A DNA stretch of 64,000 nucleotides from UBA5239 sp031548025. GTDB taxonomy: Bacteria > Verrucomicrobiota > Lentisphaeria > Victivallales > Victivallaceae. The notes under the pieces were generated by a model. The model ran no database searches and was not told the origin of the DNA. It saw nothing but the letters and a program-made list of their open reading frames with translations. The translations under genes were made by a program, and so were the position numbers. Positions 9,116-17,306 of the stretch are shown here, piece by piece; the stretch's first letter is position 1, and each line of letters starts with the position of its first letter. The stretch spans positions 1 through 64,000 of the forward strand of contig JAVBRM010000136.1 in assembly GCA_031548025.1 (NCBI GenBank). The letters run 5' to 3'.

Positions 9116-11623
9116 TTAATTGCCCGGCTGTACCGAGCCTTCCCGGACATATCCCTTTGAGCCGCTCATTTTACCGCTTTCCGGCCAGTAATAAACAATA
9201 TCATGCTCAGTCTTGATGTCGTTACGGATCAACTGAACACGTTTGGCCGGAGTACCGGTCATTTTCAGACGTTTGTCGGCCACAATGTACTCACCGCGAG
9301 TACCGACCGCACCGCTTTTTTCCTGCGGCGTCACCCGTACCAGACGTACGTTATCCAGACAGATTATCTTTTCCAGCTCTTTGCCGAAACCGAGGCTGAT
9401 CTGCTTCGGCAGGGTAATCGCATCGGAATCGCGCGGCACCACCCGCGCGGGCTTGACCGGAACGACTTCCTTGAAATCCTTCAGGTAGAAGTCCATCTTA
9501 TTGCAGCGCAAACCGCCTTGCGGGTCCAGCATCTTGACATTTCCCTGGAAGAAACCGAAATTCTTTTTCATCTCCACTTCGCCGTAATCGGCAAATATAT
9601 GCGACTGATCGGAGAAAGTCCCCTGCTTGATTTTACCGCCGGTACCGGCCACCGTTTCCTGCGGGCCATTATCCTTGGCGTTTTTGCCGACAAAATGAAC
9701 ATTGCCCTCGCTGACCAGTTTTTCAACCTCACGATTGCCGAGCCCGGTTTCCCGGTCGGTGCTCTTCGGGGTCTCTTTTCCCGGGGCTTTGGGCTCAAAA
9801 TACACGGTCAACTGATCGCAAGTCAGGATTCCTTTTTCATCATCCACCACCACGTCTTTCTGGCAGATGATCTTATCAACTTCCTTGGAACCGTCCAGCG
9901 GATTGTCATTCAGGACATCGCCGTTCTTTTTCTGCGGTTCTTTTTTCGGGGCATTCGGATCTTCCGCCAGATAAATGGTCATCACTCCGCAATCGAGATT
10001 CAAACGCTTGTCACGCACCCTGACCGCATCGCGGAAAACCAACTTGTCTTTCCCGTAATCGAGGTCGGAAAAATCCGATCTGATGATCGAACGGTTCGGA
10101 GTGGCGGCATCGCCGCCCTTGGCGATCAACTGGATTTCGGAATTGTGCTCAACTTCCATTTTCTTTTCATCTACCCACACCGTGATCTTGTCCCCGGCGA
10201 TGGAATCTTCGCCGCGCTTCAAAGTCGGCTTATCCTTGGTCATAACCAGAATATTTTTCCGGATATCGTAATCCATCTGTCCGGCGGTAGCCCGGGAGGG
10301 CGGTGAAACCTTGCCGTCTTTGTCCTTCTCGCCATCGCGAACGACAATAACGTCGCCGGAACACCGGATCCAGGTCAAATCTTTTTTGCCGGCCGCTTCT
10401 TTATCGCCGGCCATCTTGAACAAATCAGTGCCCATCTTCTTATTATCCCCGGCATTTTCCGGCTTCACATCCGCGAAGGTCAACGCCATCTGGTGGCAAT
10501 TCAAACGGGTTCCCTGATCATTGATCCGGACGTTGCCGCTCAAATTACCGCTGTTTTTCGCCATATCCATATCCAGAAATTCAGAATTGATAATGGTCGG
10601 GGGCAATTTTTCGCCGGTATCACTTTTCCGCTGCACGATAATCTCGCAGTCACGATTGCCGCGCAGACGCTCGCTTTCCCGCCAAATAGTAATTTCCGCT
10701 GCCGCCAGGCTGTCCGCGCCGCGCCGCATGACCGGTTTGCCGCCGCTCAAGGTAATTTGGCCGGAGGCCACTTCATATACGGCTTTTTCGGAATTGACGG
10801 TCTGGTCGCCTTCTTTGCGCTCTTCCTCGCTCAACTTCCGGGTAATCCGGACGTTGCCGATACAAGTAATCCGCGAAACTCCGAGGTTGCTGCCCATCAG
10901 GGATTCACGGGTAATTTCCTGTTTTTCTTTATCTTTATCCTTCGGCTTGTCGTCGCTTTTTTTCATATCGATCTCGATCCGGTCGCAAGTCAAGTGAAAT
11001 TGGCTTTCATTCACGACGACGTTTCCTGTCAGGATTGCCATTTCCGATTCGAAATCAATAAACAACGAGTCCCCTGTCGCTTTTGTCGGCTCGACTTTTC
11101 CGTCCTTTTCCAGAGCTTTGGGATCAACAGTACGGATTCGGATTTCGACCTTGCTCTCGACATTGACGTTGCGGTCTTTGAAGTTGGCGCGGAACCCCAC
11201 ACCGTTCAGGTCAAGCATCGGCGAACGGAAAAAAACCTTTTCTTTGCCGTATGCCAACTGCTCCTGGGTGTCGATGAAAGCCTTATGCGACATAATCACA
11301 CCGTCGCTGTGAATCATCCCGGCCCAATAGAGGAGAATCTCCTGGAGCGGCGCGTCCAGATCGTAAGGGTTATAATTCTCGATGTATTTGATACTGTCGA
11401 CATTGACATCGCGCTTGATCAAGTCCAGAACCGGATAATCCAACTCCAGCCGGTCGGCATGGCGAATTGTTTTCTGGCTGTAGATAAAAACCTGCAACCG
11501 GCCGTCGCGGTATAGCGGCATCCGGGCCTCGATACTGGTCAGGCTCTTCAAGGTGTCGGAGGTCTGTTGAGCGGAAACGCCCAGACTCACCACGAATAAT
11601 AAACTGATAATAAATCTTTTCAA
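9116..11623 (-). CDS. Large LptC/LptA (OstA)-type LPS transport protein
   Basis: The 835-residue exported protein begins, from a TTG codon at 11623, with KRFIISLLFVVSLGVSAQ, a signal peptide. I chose this start because it overlaps the kdsC stop (TTGA), follows GGAGAG, and puts the signal first; an ATG at 11653 would add 10 residues in front. Residues about 25-165 resemble an LptC-like beta-jellyroll (GRLQVFIYSQKTIRHADRLE, then SPMLDLNGVGFRANFKDRNV). The rest holds about four OstA/LptA-type modules, visible as repeated units such as LTCDRIEIDM, LNCHQMALTF, LDCGVMTIYL, LTCDQLTVYF and LRCNKMDFYL, each followed by a '[IV][IR]C.[GKD][DN]V'-type strand. Ordinary LptA is about 180 residues. It probably forms all or most of the periplasmic LPS bridge. 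Confidence 0.82.
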   Translation of the reverse strand: MKRFIISLLFVVSLGVSAQQTSDTLKSLTSIEARMPLYRDGRLQVFIYSQKTIRHADRLELDYPVLDLIKRDVNVDSIKYIENYNPYDLDAPLQEILLYWAGMIHSDGVIMSHKAFIDTQEQLAYGKEKVFFRSPMLDLNGVGFRANFKDRNVNVESKVEIRIRTVDPKALEKDGKVEPTKATGDSLFIDFESEMAILTGNVVVNESQFHLTCDRIEIDMKKSDDKPKDKDKEKQEITRESLMGSNLGVSRITCIGNVRITRKLSEEERKEGDQTVNSEKAVYEVASGQITLSGGKPVMRRGADSLAAAEITIWRESERLRGNRDCEIIVQRKSDTGEKLPPTIINSEFLDMDMAKNSGNLSGNVRINDQGTRLNCHQMALTFADVKPENAGDNKKMGTDLFKMAGDKEAAGKKDLTWIRCSGDVIVVRDGEKDKDGKVSPPSRATAGQMDYDIRKNILVMTKDKPTLKRGEDSIAGDKITVWVDEKKMEVEHNSEIQLIAKGGDAATPNRSIIRSDFSDLDYGKDKLVFRDAVRVRDKRLNLDCGVMTIYLAEDPNAPKKEPQKKNGDVLNDNPLDGSKEVDKIICQKDVVVDDEKGILTCDQLTVYFEPKAPGKETPKSTDRETGLGNREVEKLVSEGNVHFVGKNAKDNGPQETVAGTGGKIKQGTFSDQSHIFADYGEVEMKKNFGFFQGNVKMLDPQGGLRCNKMDFYLKDFKEVVPVKPARVVPRDSDAITLPKQISLGFGKELEKIICLDNVRLVRVTPQEKSGAVGTRGEYIVADKRLKMTGTPAKRVQLIRNDIKTEHDIVYYWPESGKMSGSKGYVREGSVQPGN

Positions 11624-12159
11624 GACAAGTATCTCTCCATTTGTTGGTCCCATTTACCCTGCTGCAGAAGCAGCCAGTCGATCACTTCGCGGACGGCGCC
11701 GTCACCACCGGATTTCGCCGTACGGAAATCGGCAAACTCGTCCATGTACTCAAAAGCATCCGCCACGGTCACGCCGATTCCACAACGTTTCAAGAGTGGA
11801 ATATCCACTACGTCGTCCCCCATATACAAACACTCTTCGGCCTTCAAGCCGTTTTCCTTGAGCAGCACTTCAAAAGTCGCCTTTTTATCTTTGCTGTCCT
11901 CGTAAGCGAAATGCAAGTTCAGTTCCTTGACTCTTTTCCGGTTGGCATTGCACGCCCGCCCGGAAAGCACCCCGACTTTCAAGCCGGCGCGAATCGCCAT
12001 TTTGATACCGTGCCCGTCCCGGGAGTTGAAAAACTTGACCTCGTCATTGGCACTGAAACCAAGCTTGCCGTCGGTCATCACCCCGTCGATATCAAGTACC
12101 AGGGCTTTGATTTTCAAGGTCTTTGATTTAAGATTCCTGATTGGCCTGATTAAATTCAT
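11620..12159 (-). CDS. kdsC: 3-deoxy-D-manno-octulosonate 8-phosphate phosphatase
   Basis: This 179-residue HAD-superfamily enzyme removes phosphate from Kdo-8-P to give Kdo. Seen: motif I VLDIDGVMTDG (nucleophile Asp), NSRDGHGIKMAIRAG, the SGR threonine/serine motif VLSGR, the lysine region DSKDKKATFEVLL and motif GDDVVDIPLL. The ATG at 12159 gives a 32-base overlap with kdsA; a TTG at 12117 just before KIKALVLDIDG is also possible. It is co-transcribed between kdsA and the LptC/LptA-like gene. The order kdsA-kdsC-lptCA-lptB matches the route from Kdo synthesis to LPS export. Confidence 0.93.
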   Translation of the reverse strand: MNLIRPIRNLKSKTLKIKALVLDIDGVMTDGKLGFSANDEVKFFNSRDGHGIKMAIRAGLKVGVLSGRACNANRKRVKELNLHFAYEDSKDKKATFEVLLKENGLKAEECLYMGDDVVDIPLLKRCGIGVTVADAFEYMDEFADFRTAKSGGDGAVREVIDWLLLQQGKWDQQMERYLS

Positions 12160-12949
12160 AAATTTTCTTAACCTCGCTCAGGATAATCTTGATATCCTTG
12201 AAATTCAATGAATTCGGACCATCGGAAAGCGCTTTGTCCGGATTCGGATGCACTTCGGTAAACAGGACGTCGATCCCGACCGCCGCCGCCGCCCGCGCCA
12301 ACGGACGAATAAACTCGCGCTGTCCGCCGGACGCATTGCCCAGGCCGCCCGGCAGTTGCACCGAGTGAGTCGCATCGAACACCACCGGCACTCCGAGACT
12401 CTTCATGATCGCCAGCGAACGCATATCCACCACCAGATTATGATATCCGAATGAAGTACCGCGCTCAGTCAACATGACCTTGTCATTGCCGGTGGCACGG
12501 ACCTTTTCGACCGCGCCTTTCATATCTTCCGGCGCCATGAACTGGCCTTTCTTGACATTGACGGTCTTGCCGGAATTACCGGCGGCTATCAGCAAATCGG
12601 TCTGGCGGCAGAGAAACGCCGGTATCTGCAGTACATCCACCACCTCGGCCACCGGGCCGACTTCGATCGTTTCGTGAACGTCGGTCAAAACCGGGAGCCG
12701 GTATTTTTCCCGGATCGCGGCCAGTATTTCCAGCCCGGCCTTCATGCCGGGACCGCGGATCGAGCCGCCGCTCGAACGGTTCGCCTTGTCAAACGAAGCC
12801 TTGAAAATATACTGCACGTCGAGCTCGGCACAGAGTTCCTTCAGGTAGGCAGCAACTTCGTCGCAGACAGCCAGGCTTTCCGCCATGCACGGCCCGCCGA
12901 TTAAGGTCAACTTTTTACCGATAACAACTTGATCGCATATATGAATCAT
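12128..12949 (-). CDS. kdsA: 2-dehydro-3-deoxyphosphooctonate aldolase (Kdo-8-phosphate synthase)
   Basis: This 273-residue enzyme condenses phosphoenolpyruvate with arabinose-5-phosphate to Kdo-8-phosphate. Seen: LIGGPCMAES, FKASFDKANRSSGGSIRGPG, TDVHETIEVGPVAEVVDVLQ, IPAFLCRQTDLL, ERGTSFGYHNLVVDMRSL, FDATHSVQLPGG and FTEVHPNPDKALSDGPNSL, the complete family pattern. Cys11 in GGPCMAES is at the place where some KdsA enzymes bind metal, but many metal-independent ones use Asn there, so this is likely a metal-dependent type. The start overlaps the kdsB stop by ATGA. Confidence 0.96.
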   Translation of the reverse strand: MIHICDQVVIGKKLTLIGGPCMAESLAVCDEVAAYLKELCAELDVQYIFKASFDKANRSSGGSIRGPGMKAGLEILAAIREKYRLPVLTDVHETIEVGPVAEVVDVLQIPAFLCRQTDLLIAAGNSGKTVNVKKGQFMAPEDMKGAVEKVRATGNDKVMLTERGTSFGYHNLVVDMRSLAIMKSLGVPVVFDATHSVQLPGGLGNASGGQREFIRPLARAAAAVGIDVLFTEVHPNPDKALSDGPNSLNFKDIKIILSEVKKIYEFNQANQES

Positions 12950-13686
12950 ATTTTCATTTCCTTTATTTTCGCTTCCGCCCGGGCCAAATCTTCCGGGGTA
13001 TCAACGCCGATACTCTCGAGATTGCTTTCCAGCACATAAATCTTAATACCGTTTTCCATCGCCCGCAATTGCTCAAGTTTCTCGCAAGCCTCAAGCCGTC
13101 CTTCCGGCAGCTTGACAAAACGGTCCAGCGTCGCCCGACGGAACGCATAAATTCCCCAGTGCTGATAGGTTTTGGCTTCCAGTCCCCCTTCCCTCAGATA
13201 AGGAATGGTGGAACGGCTGAAATACATCGCGATGTTATTCGCGTCGAAAACGACTTTCACCGTATTGAAGTTTCCATCGACCTCACAACGGAGGCGCGGC
13301 ACTGCCACGGTTCCCATTCCCAACTCGGGACAGTTCTTCATTTTATCGATCAATTCATCGATGACACTGACCGGAATCAACGGCTCATCGCCCTGAACAT
13401 TGATGATGATATCGTAATCCGATCCCCGGACCGCCTCGCTGATCCGGTCGGTACCGGACGGATGATCCGGAGAAGTCATCACTGCGACTCCGCCGAACGC
13501 TTCCACCGTCTGTTTGATCCGCTCGTCATCGGTTGCTACAATTACGGCATCGGCCCGCGAAGCGCGGCCTTTTTCATAAACCCATTGGATCATCGGCTTG
13601 CCGCCCAGCAATGCCAGCGGTTTGCCGGGAAATCTGGTACTGGCCATCCTGGCCGGAATTACCACCGCAGTCTTATTATTACTCAT
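12946..13686 (-). CDS. kdsB: 3-deoxy-manno-octulosonate cytidylyltransferase
   Basis: This 246-residue enzyme activates Kdo as CMP-Kdo. Seen: the nucleotide-binding start VVIPARMASTRFPGKPL, VATDDERIKQTVEAFGG, TSPDHPSGTDRISEA, NVQGDEPLI and the product-site block HWGIYAFRRATLDRFVKLP. I use the ATG at 13686, six bases after GGAGG, whose first base is shared with the heptose-kinase stop (TGATG); a TTG one codon upstream is also in frame. It is part of the minus-strand LPS operon. Confidence 0.96.
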   Translation of the reverse strand: MSNNKTAVVIPARMASTRFPGKPLALLGGKPMIQWVYEKGRASRADAVIVATDDERIKQTVEAFGGVAVMTSPDHPSGTDRISEAVRGSDYDIIINVQGDEPLIPVSVIDELIDKMKNCPELGMGTVAVPRLRCEVDGNFNTVKVVFDANNIAMYFSRSTIPYLREGGLEAKTYQHWGIYAFRRATLDRFVKLPEGRLEACEKLEQLRAMENGIKIYVLESNLESIGVDTPEDLARAEAKIKEMKI

Positions 13687-14705
13687 CAACAGCCTCCATT
13701 GACGATTCTTTCAATCACTTCATCCGCACTGACAGTCTGGGTTCCCACCCGGCCGACGACAATACCGGCGGCGAAATTGGCTATCTGCGCGGCGGATGCG
13801 ATATCCGCCCCGGCCGCCAATCCCAAAGTCAATGCCGCAATTACCGTATCCCCGGCCCCGGAAACGTCGAAAACCTCTTGGGCGCGGGTCGGAATCGTCA
13901 GCATGGAATGATTGCGGCGGAACAACGCCAAACCTTGAGCAGCCAATGAAATAACCAGGCACTCCGGCTCCCAGTCCGCCATCAGCCGCTCCGCCACTTC
14001 ATGCAGCTGCTCGTCCTTTTCCGGGGGAATTCCGTGATCGCGAAAAACCAATCCAGCCATCGCAAAAGCCTCGCTGCGGTTCGGTTTCATCACCGAAAGC
14101 CCCTTGACCGGCTTCAAATGGCCAGGCTTGGGATCGAGCGCCGTAAAAACACCGTTACTCTGAGCCAATGGGATAATCTGCTCCAAAATGTCTTCGGACA
14201 ACATCCCTTTGGCATAATCATCGAAAATAATTCCGTCAATCTGTTTATTGCGGATCAGGGTTGAAAGTTTCTCGATAATCAGATCCCGGTACGTGCCGGA
14301 AACTTTACCGGTTTCCTCGAAATCGATCCGCAGCAATTGTTGGGTCCCGGCCATAATGCGCTGTTTTTCCGTGGTCGGGCGCGCGGAGTCTTCGTAAACT
14401 CCTTCCGGATTGACCCCGTACCCCCTTAGCTGGCCGGCAATTTCCCGGCCATTGGCATCGGCTCCGACCACCCCGAAAGCGTGAACACTTCCGCCCATGG
14501 TAGCGATATTGCGCATGACATTGGCAGCGCCGCCCAGGCATGAATTACGGGTATTGACTCTGACAATCGGCACCGGGGCCTCCGGAGATATCCGGGTCGC
14601 AGTGCCCAGGATATAAACGTCCAGCATCAGATCTCCGACCACCGCCAAGCGGCATTCTCCGAATTTTTTAACCAGCTCGGACAGGTGTATCTTATCATAA
14701 TTCAT
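13686..14705 (-). CDS. rfaE1: D-glycero-beta-D-manno-heptose-7-phosphate kinase
   Basis: The 339-residue PfkB/ribokinase-family protein has VVGDLMLDVYILGTATRISP (HldE kinase-domain start), the glycine-rich SCLGGAANVMRNIATMGG, and the C-terminal catalytic motif VFDVSGAGDTVIAALTL with the base Asp. It makes heptose-1,7-bisphosphate for ADP-heptose. The cytidylyl/adenylyl-transferase half found in fused HldE is missing, so that activity (rfaE2/hldE C-terminal) must be elsewhere. Its stop shares a base with kdsB. The gap to the upstream membrane-protein gene is 12 bases. Confidence 0.93.
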   Translation of the reverse strand: MNYDKIHLSELVKKFGECRLAVVGDLMLDVYILGTATRISPEAPVPIVRVNTRNSCLGGAANVMRNIATMGGSVHAFGVVGADANGREIAGQLRGYGVNPEGVYEDSARPTTEKQRIMAGTQQLLRIDFEETGKVSGTYRDLIIEKLSTLIRNKQIDGIIFDDYAKGMLSEDILEQIIPLAQSNGVFTALDPKPGHLKPVKGLSVMKPNRSEAFAMAGLVFRDHGIPPEKDEQLHEVAERLMADWEPECLVISLAAQGLALFRRNHSMLTIPTRAQEVFDVSGAGDTVIAALTLGLAAGADIASAAQIANFAAGIVVGRVGTQTVSADEVIERIVNGGC

Positions 14706-14717
14706 GGTTAAATTTCT

Positions 14718-15197
14718 TTACTTTTTGTTTTGGGTCCGGGCTTCAAGCTGGTTCATGAAGCTATCATAATTGAGCTCTTCCTGTTCGCTTAATGCTTTTC
14801 CCCCTTGCAGCCGACTCTGAAATACCGGTATCCGGTTAAGTTCCGCATCGACCGTATTGACTTGCTCGATATTCATATCCTCCCGGTTGCGCCTTAGATA
14901 CAACGCCAGTTCGTCAAGACCATGGACCAACAGACCGGCTTCTCCGGCAATACGGTCATTCTTGCTCCCGGCCATCCCCCGAAGCGACTCGCGGGTGGTA
15001 TCGAAAAATGCCGCCAGTTCCTGCTGCGAGGTTTGGCGGTCCCACAATTCCTGATGCTTGACCAGTATCGGAATCGATACCGCCATCACCACTTCACTGA
15101 CTACGATGAAAAAGAATAAAACTATCGCCATATACGCGACGTAATCGCGCTTGAATTTAGCGGAAAATAATTTTGCTTCTTCACTTTGTTTATTCAC
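14718..15197 (-). CDS. Small single-pass membrane protein heading the LPS operon, unknown function
   Basis: The 159-residue protein has one transmembrane segment at about residues 26-45 (MAIVLFFFIVVSEVVMAVSI) and a mostly helical, charged C-terminal domain (LYLRRNREDMNIEQVNTVD, YDSFMNQLEARTQNKK). I chose the GTG at 15197, eight to nine bases after AGAGG; the in-frame TTG at 15206 lies right on that site. I do not recognise the family. Its first place in a tight Kdo/heptose/Lpt operon suggests an envelope role, but nothing in the sequence proves it. Confidence 0.7.
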   Translation of the reverse strand: MNKQSEEAKLFSAKFKRDYVAYMAIVLFFFIVVSEVVMAVSIPILVKHQELWDRQTSQQELAAFFDTTRESLRGMAGSKNDRIAGEAGLLVHGLDELALYLRRNREDMNIEQVNTVDAELNRIPVFQSRLQGGKALSEQEELNYDSFMNQLEARTQNKK

Positions 15198-15228
15198 CAG
15201 AATCAACCTCTTTAATAAATTAATCTAT

Positions 15229-15257
15229 AATGTACCATCGTAAAAAGCATTTTGCAA
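15229..15257 (-). promoter_or_regulatory. Predicted promoter of the eight-gene LPS operon
   Basis: On the minus strand TTGCAA (15257-15252) and TACATT (15234-15229) are 17 bases apart and lie 32 bases before the first start codon. It is the only good promoter I see upstream of the operon. Confidence 0.6.
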
Positions 15258-15312
15258 CCGCCAATTCAGATATAGTTGAAATGTGAATTTACCTTTTTCT
15301 GATCTCTGCCGC

Positions 15313-15341
15313 TTGAAATTGTCGATCTGTGAAACTATTGT
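15313..15341 (+). promoter_or_regulatory. Candidate promoter of the CE7-type esterase gene
   Basis: TTGAAA at 15313-15318 and TATTGT at 15336-15341 are 17 bases apart and give a start site about 40 bases before the ATG, leaving the GGAG ribosome site at 15379-15382 in the message. The match is moderate. Confidence 0.4.
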
Positions 15342-15387
15342 AAATAGACTTGACAAATACATTTAACAGAAAATATATGGAGCACCC

Positions 15388-16695
15388 ATGAAAAAATTGA
15401 TAGCCTTTGTTTTTGCCGTGGCAGCCTTCTCATTGCTGGCTGAACCAATCGTACGCATTTCCACCGACCGCGAAAATGCCACTTATAAAGTTGGCGAGAA
15501 AGCAGTATTCATAGTTACGGCCGAGGATGGCACCGAGTTGTTTCCGGCCGGCCAGGCGGAAGTTACGCTGACTCTTGACGGCGGTCATAAATTTGCCACC
15601 ACCCTGATCGACTTTGCCAACGGCAATCCGGCCAAGGTCACCTGCCCTCTGAATGAGCCCGGATTCATCCGCGCCATAGTCAAGCCCAAAGCAGGTTTCG
15701 CCACTCCCAAAACCCTGCCGATGGCCGCGGCGGCTTTCCAGCCCGAAGAAATTCAGATGGGCTGCTCGCTTCCTGAGGATTTCATCAAATTCTGGGAAGA
15801 CGGCAGAACCGCGGTCGCCCTCAACAAAATCGAAGTTGCCAGAATCGACGATCGCACCACGGGCGCATACACTTCGTATTTCATCACTGTTGATGTACTT
15901 GACAATGAAAAACTTTACGGTTTCCTGACCATTCCCTCCGGCGTCGGCCCCTTCCCGATTTACGTATCGATGCCCGGAGCCGGTGCCGGAATCAGCGAAC
16001 CCATGATCGAATGGGCCGAAAGAGGCGTCATCGGGCTTTGCATGAACGTCCACAAGTATCCCACCCAGCTCGGCAATGAAAAAATGCGCGAAGCTTATGA
16101 CGAAATGCGCAAAACCATGTTTTACCCGCTGGCTGACAGCGAAAACCGGGATAAATATCATTTCCGCAATGTCATCCTGGGCCTTGACCGCGCGATTACC
16201 TATGTCGCTCAACTTCCCCAGGCCAACCGGAAAAATCTGGTTCTCGACGGCTCCAGCCAAGGCGGCGGCCTGGCTTTGATCATGGCCGGCTTCAACTCTT
16301 ATGTTACCGCGGCGGCGGCCAACGTTCCGGCCATGGCTGACCAGTGCGCAGCCAAATTCAACCGCGTTCCCGGCTGGCCCGGTATCGTTGACCCCAACAA
16401 GCCCAAGACTGCCGAAGTGGCCCCCTACTACGATGTAGCCAACTTTGCCCGTTATATCAAAGTTCCGGTCTTGGTTTCCGCAGGCTTCATTGATATGGTC
16501 TGCTCTCCCAGCTCCGTGTATGCCGCTTTCAACCAGATCAAAGAAGGCCCCAAGGAAATGTTCGCCATGCCTCGCGTCGGCCATGCCATTACCAAGGCTT
16601 ATATCGAGAAGAAAACTCCGTGGGTCGAATCCCAGCTCGGTATTTCCCAGGGAACCCAACCGGCCAAGGCCGAGGAAGCCCAGGACAATAAATAA
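15388..16695 (+). CDS. Secreted acetyl-xylan-esterase-type (CE7/AXE1) hydrolase
   Basis: The 435-residue protein has a signal peptide (KKLIAFVFAVAAFSLLA) and an N-terminal beta domain at about residues 20-125. The alpha/beta-hydrolase domain has the CE7 nucleophile motif LDGSSQGGGLAL, the aspartate in SAGFIDMVCSP and the histidine in RVGHAITKAY. KLYGFLTIPSGVGPFPIYVSMPGAGAG (in two blocks) carries the oxyanion region. CE7 enzymes remove acetyl groups from xylo-oligosaccharides and cephalosporin C. The C-terminal tail is polar and repetitive (AKAEEAQDNK). It stands alone between its own promoter and terminator. Confidence 0.85.
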   Translation: MKKLIAFVFAVAAFSLLAEPIVRISTDRENATYKVGEKAVFIVTAEDGTELFPAGQAEVTLTLDGGHKFATTLIDFANGNPAKVTCPLNEPGFIRAIVKPKAGFATPKTLPMAAAAFQPEEIQMGCSLPEDFIKFWEDGRTAVALNKIEVARIDDRTTGAYTSYFITVDVLDNEKLYGFLTIPSGVGPFPIYVSMPGAGAGISEPMIEWAERGVIGLCMNVHKYPTQLGNEKMREAYDEMRKTMFYPLADSENRDKYHFRNVILGLDRAITYVAQLPQANRKNLVLDGSSQGGGLALIMAGFNSYVTAAAANVPAMADQCAAKFNRVPGWPGIVDPNKPKTAEVAPYYDVANFARYIKVPVLVSAGFIDMVCSPSSVYAAFNQIKEGPKEMFAMPRVGHAITKAYIEKKTPWVESQLGISQGTQPAKAEEAQDNK

Positions 16696-16715
16696 CGCCT
16701 TTCGCTGAAAACTGC

Positions 16716-16754
16716 AAGCCGGCAATCCGCCCAAGATTGCCGGCTTATTTTTTT
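16716..16754 (+). terminator. Rho-independent terminator after the CE7-type esterase gene
   Basis: A 12-bp perfect stem (AAGCCGGCAATC at 16716-16727, GATTGCCGGCTT at 16735-16746) with a 7-base loop is followed by ATTTTTTT. It starts 20 bases past the esterase stop. Confidence 0.9.
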
Positions 16755-16772
16755 GCCGTAATCGGCCACTCA

Positions 16773-17146
16773 AATTTTTTTAACCACGGAATACACTGAA
16801 ACCACGAAAAAGGGAATACGAGGTGCTGCGCGCCCTCGCGCTCCTGCGACGGGCACGGCCCGTGGCGATGTTTCTTGTTCAGCTATACTGACCGGGGGAA
16901 AACCTGTTCAGCACAGGTTTTCCCCTCGACCCCTTTTCCAGGCTTTGCCGCTTTGACTATGTTCTACCGGCAGGATCGGAAAGAGGTTTGCAAAGGGAAA
17001 ACCGAATCCGTTCGGTTGTCCCTTGCGAAAAAAGAACTTTTCTCCCAAAGAATCATCGCAGCGGATCGTATCCGCCGAGGGAGCGCGAGGGACGGGCAGT
17101 CCTTCGCATTCCCCTTCCGTGGTTTCCGAAAATTCCGTGGTTTAAA
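16773..17146. repeat. Inverted duplication of a ~178-bp structured unit (374 bp in all)
   Basis: This gene-free stretch has two related units head to head: unit 1 on the plus strand, 16773-16950, and unit 2 on the minus strand, 17146-16967, with about 17 bases between. Each unit runs: TTTAACCACGGAAT or close, then GAAACCACG, GGGAAT, CTGC-CG-CCTCGCGCTC, a small hairpin with loop ACG (16849-16863; 17061-17075), GCGATG-TTCTT, and a large hairpin (16895-16925; 16993-17024) followed by a CTTTTCCAGGCTTTGCCG-like end. The hairpin stems differ between the units while pairing is kept (ACGGGC/GCCCGT against GCGGAT/ATCCGC). That suggests selection for structure, as in REP/BIME-type or mobile non-coding repeats. 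There is no transposase. Confidence 0.75.
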
Positions 17147-17252
17147 ATATTCACTGCCTGCTTATTTTTTTGTCCGGATAAGGTTTTCTTTTCGGTCCGA
17201 CTGGGCTGACTGCCTCTTAAGCGCCAATCTTTTGCTCCCGAATCCGCCCAAG

Positions 17253-17282
17253 AAAAAAGCGAGAGGTTTTAACGCCTCTCGC
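17253..17282 (-). terminator. Rho-independent terminator of gyrA
   Basis: On the minus strand GCGAGAGG / CCTCTCGC (plus-strand 17275-17282 and 17259-17266) with an 8-base loop is followed by six T residues (plus-strand A run 17253-17258). It lies 25 bases past the gyrA stop. The stretch 17147-17252 between this and the repeat element holds nothing I can identify. Confidence 0.85.
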
Positions 17283-17306
17283 TCTTTGCATTATCGATAG
17301 GAAATA

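Noticed and set aside
15350..15378. TTGACA (15350) with ATATAT 17 bases on, as a promoter for the CE7-type esterase
   Set aside because: Transcription would start about 3 bases before the ATG and leave no ribosome site, so the pair at 15313-15341 was preferred.
16875..17300. Open frame of 141 residues on the plus strand
   Set aside because: It runs across the inverted-duplication element and the gyrA terminator, has no ribosome site and has a composition like structured DNA.
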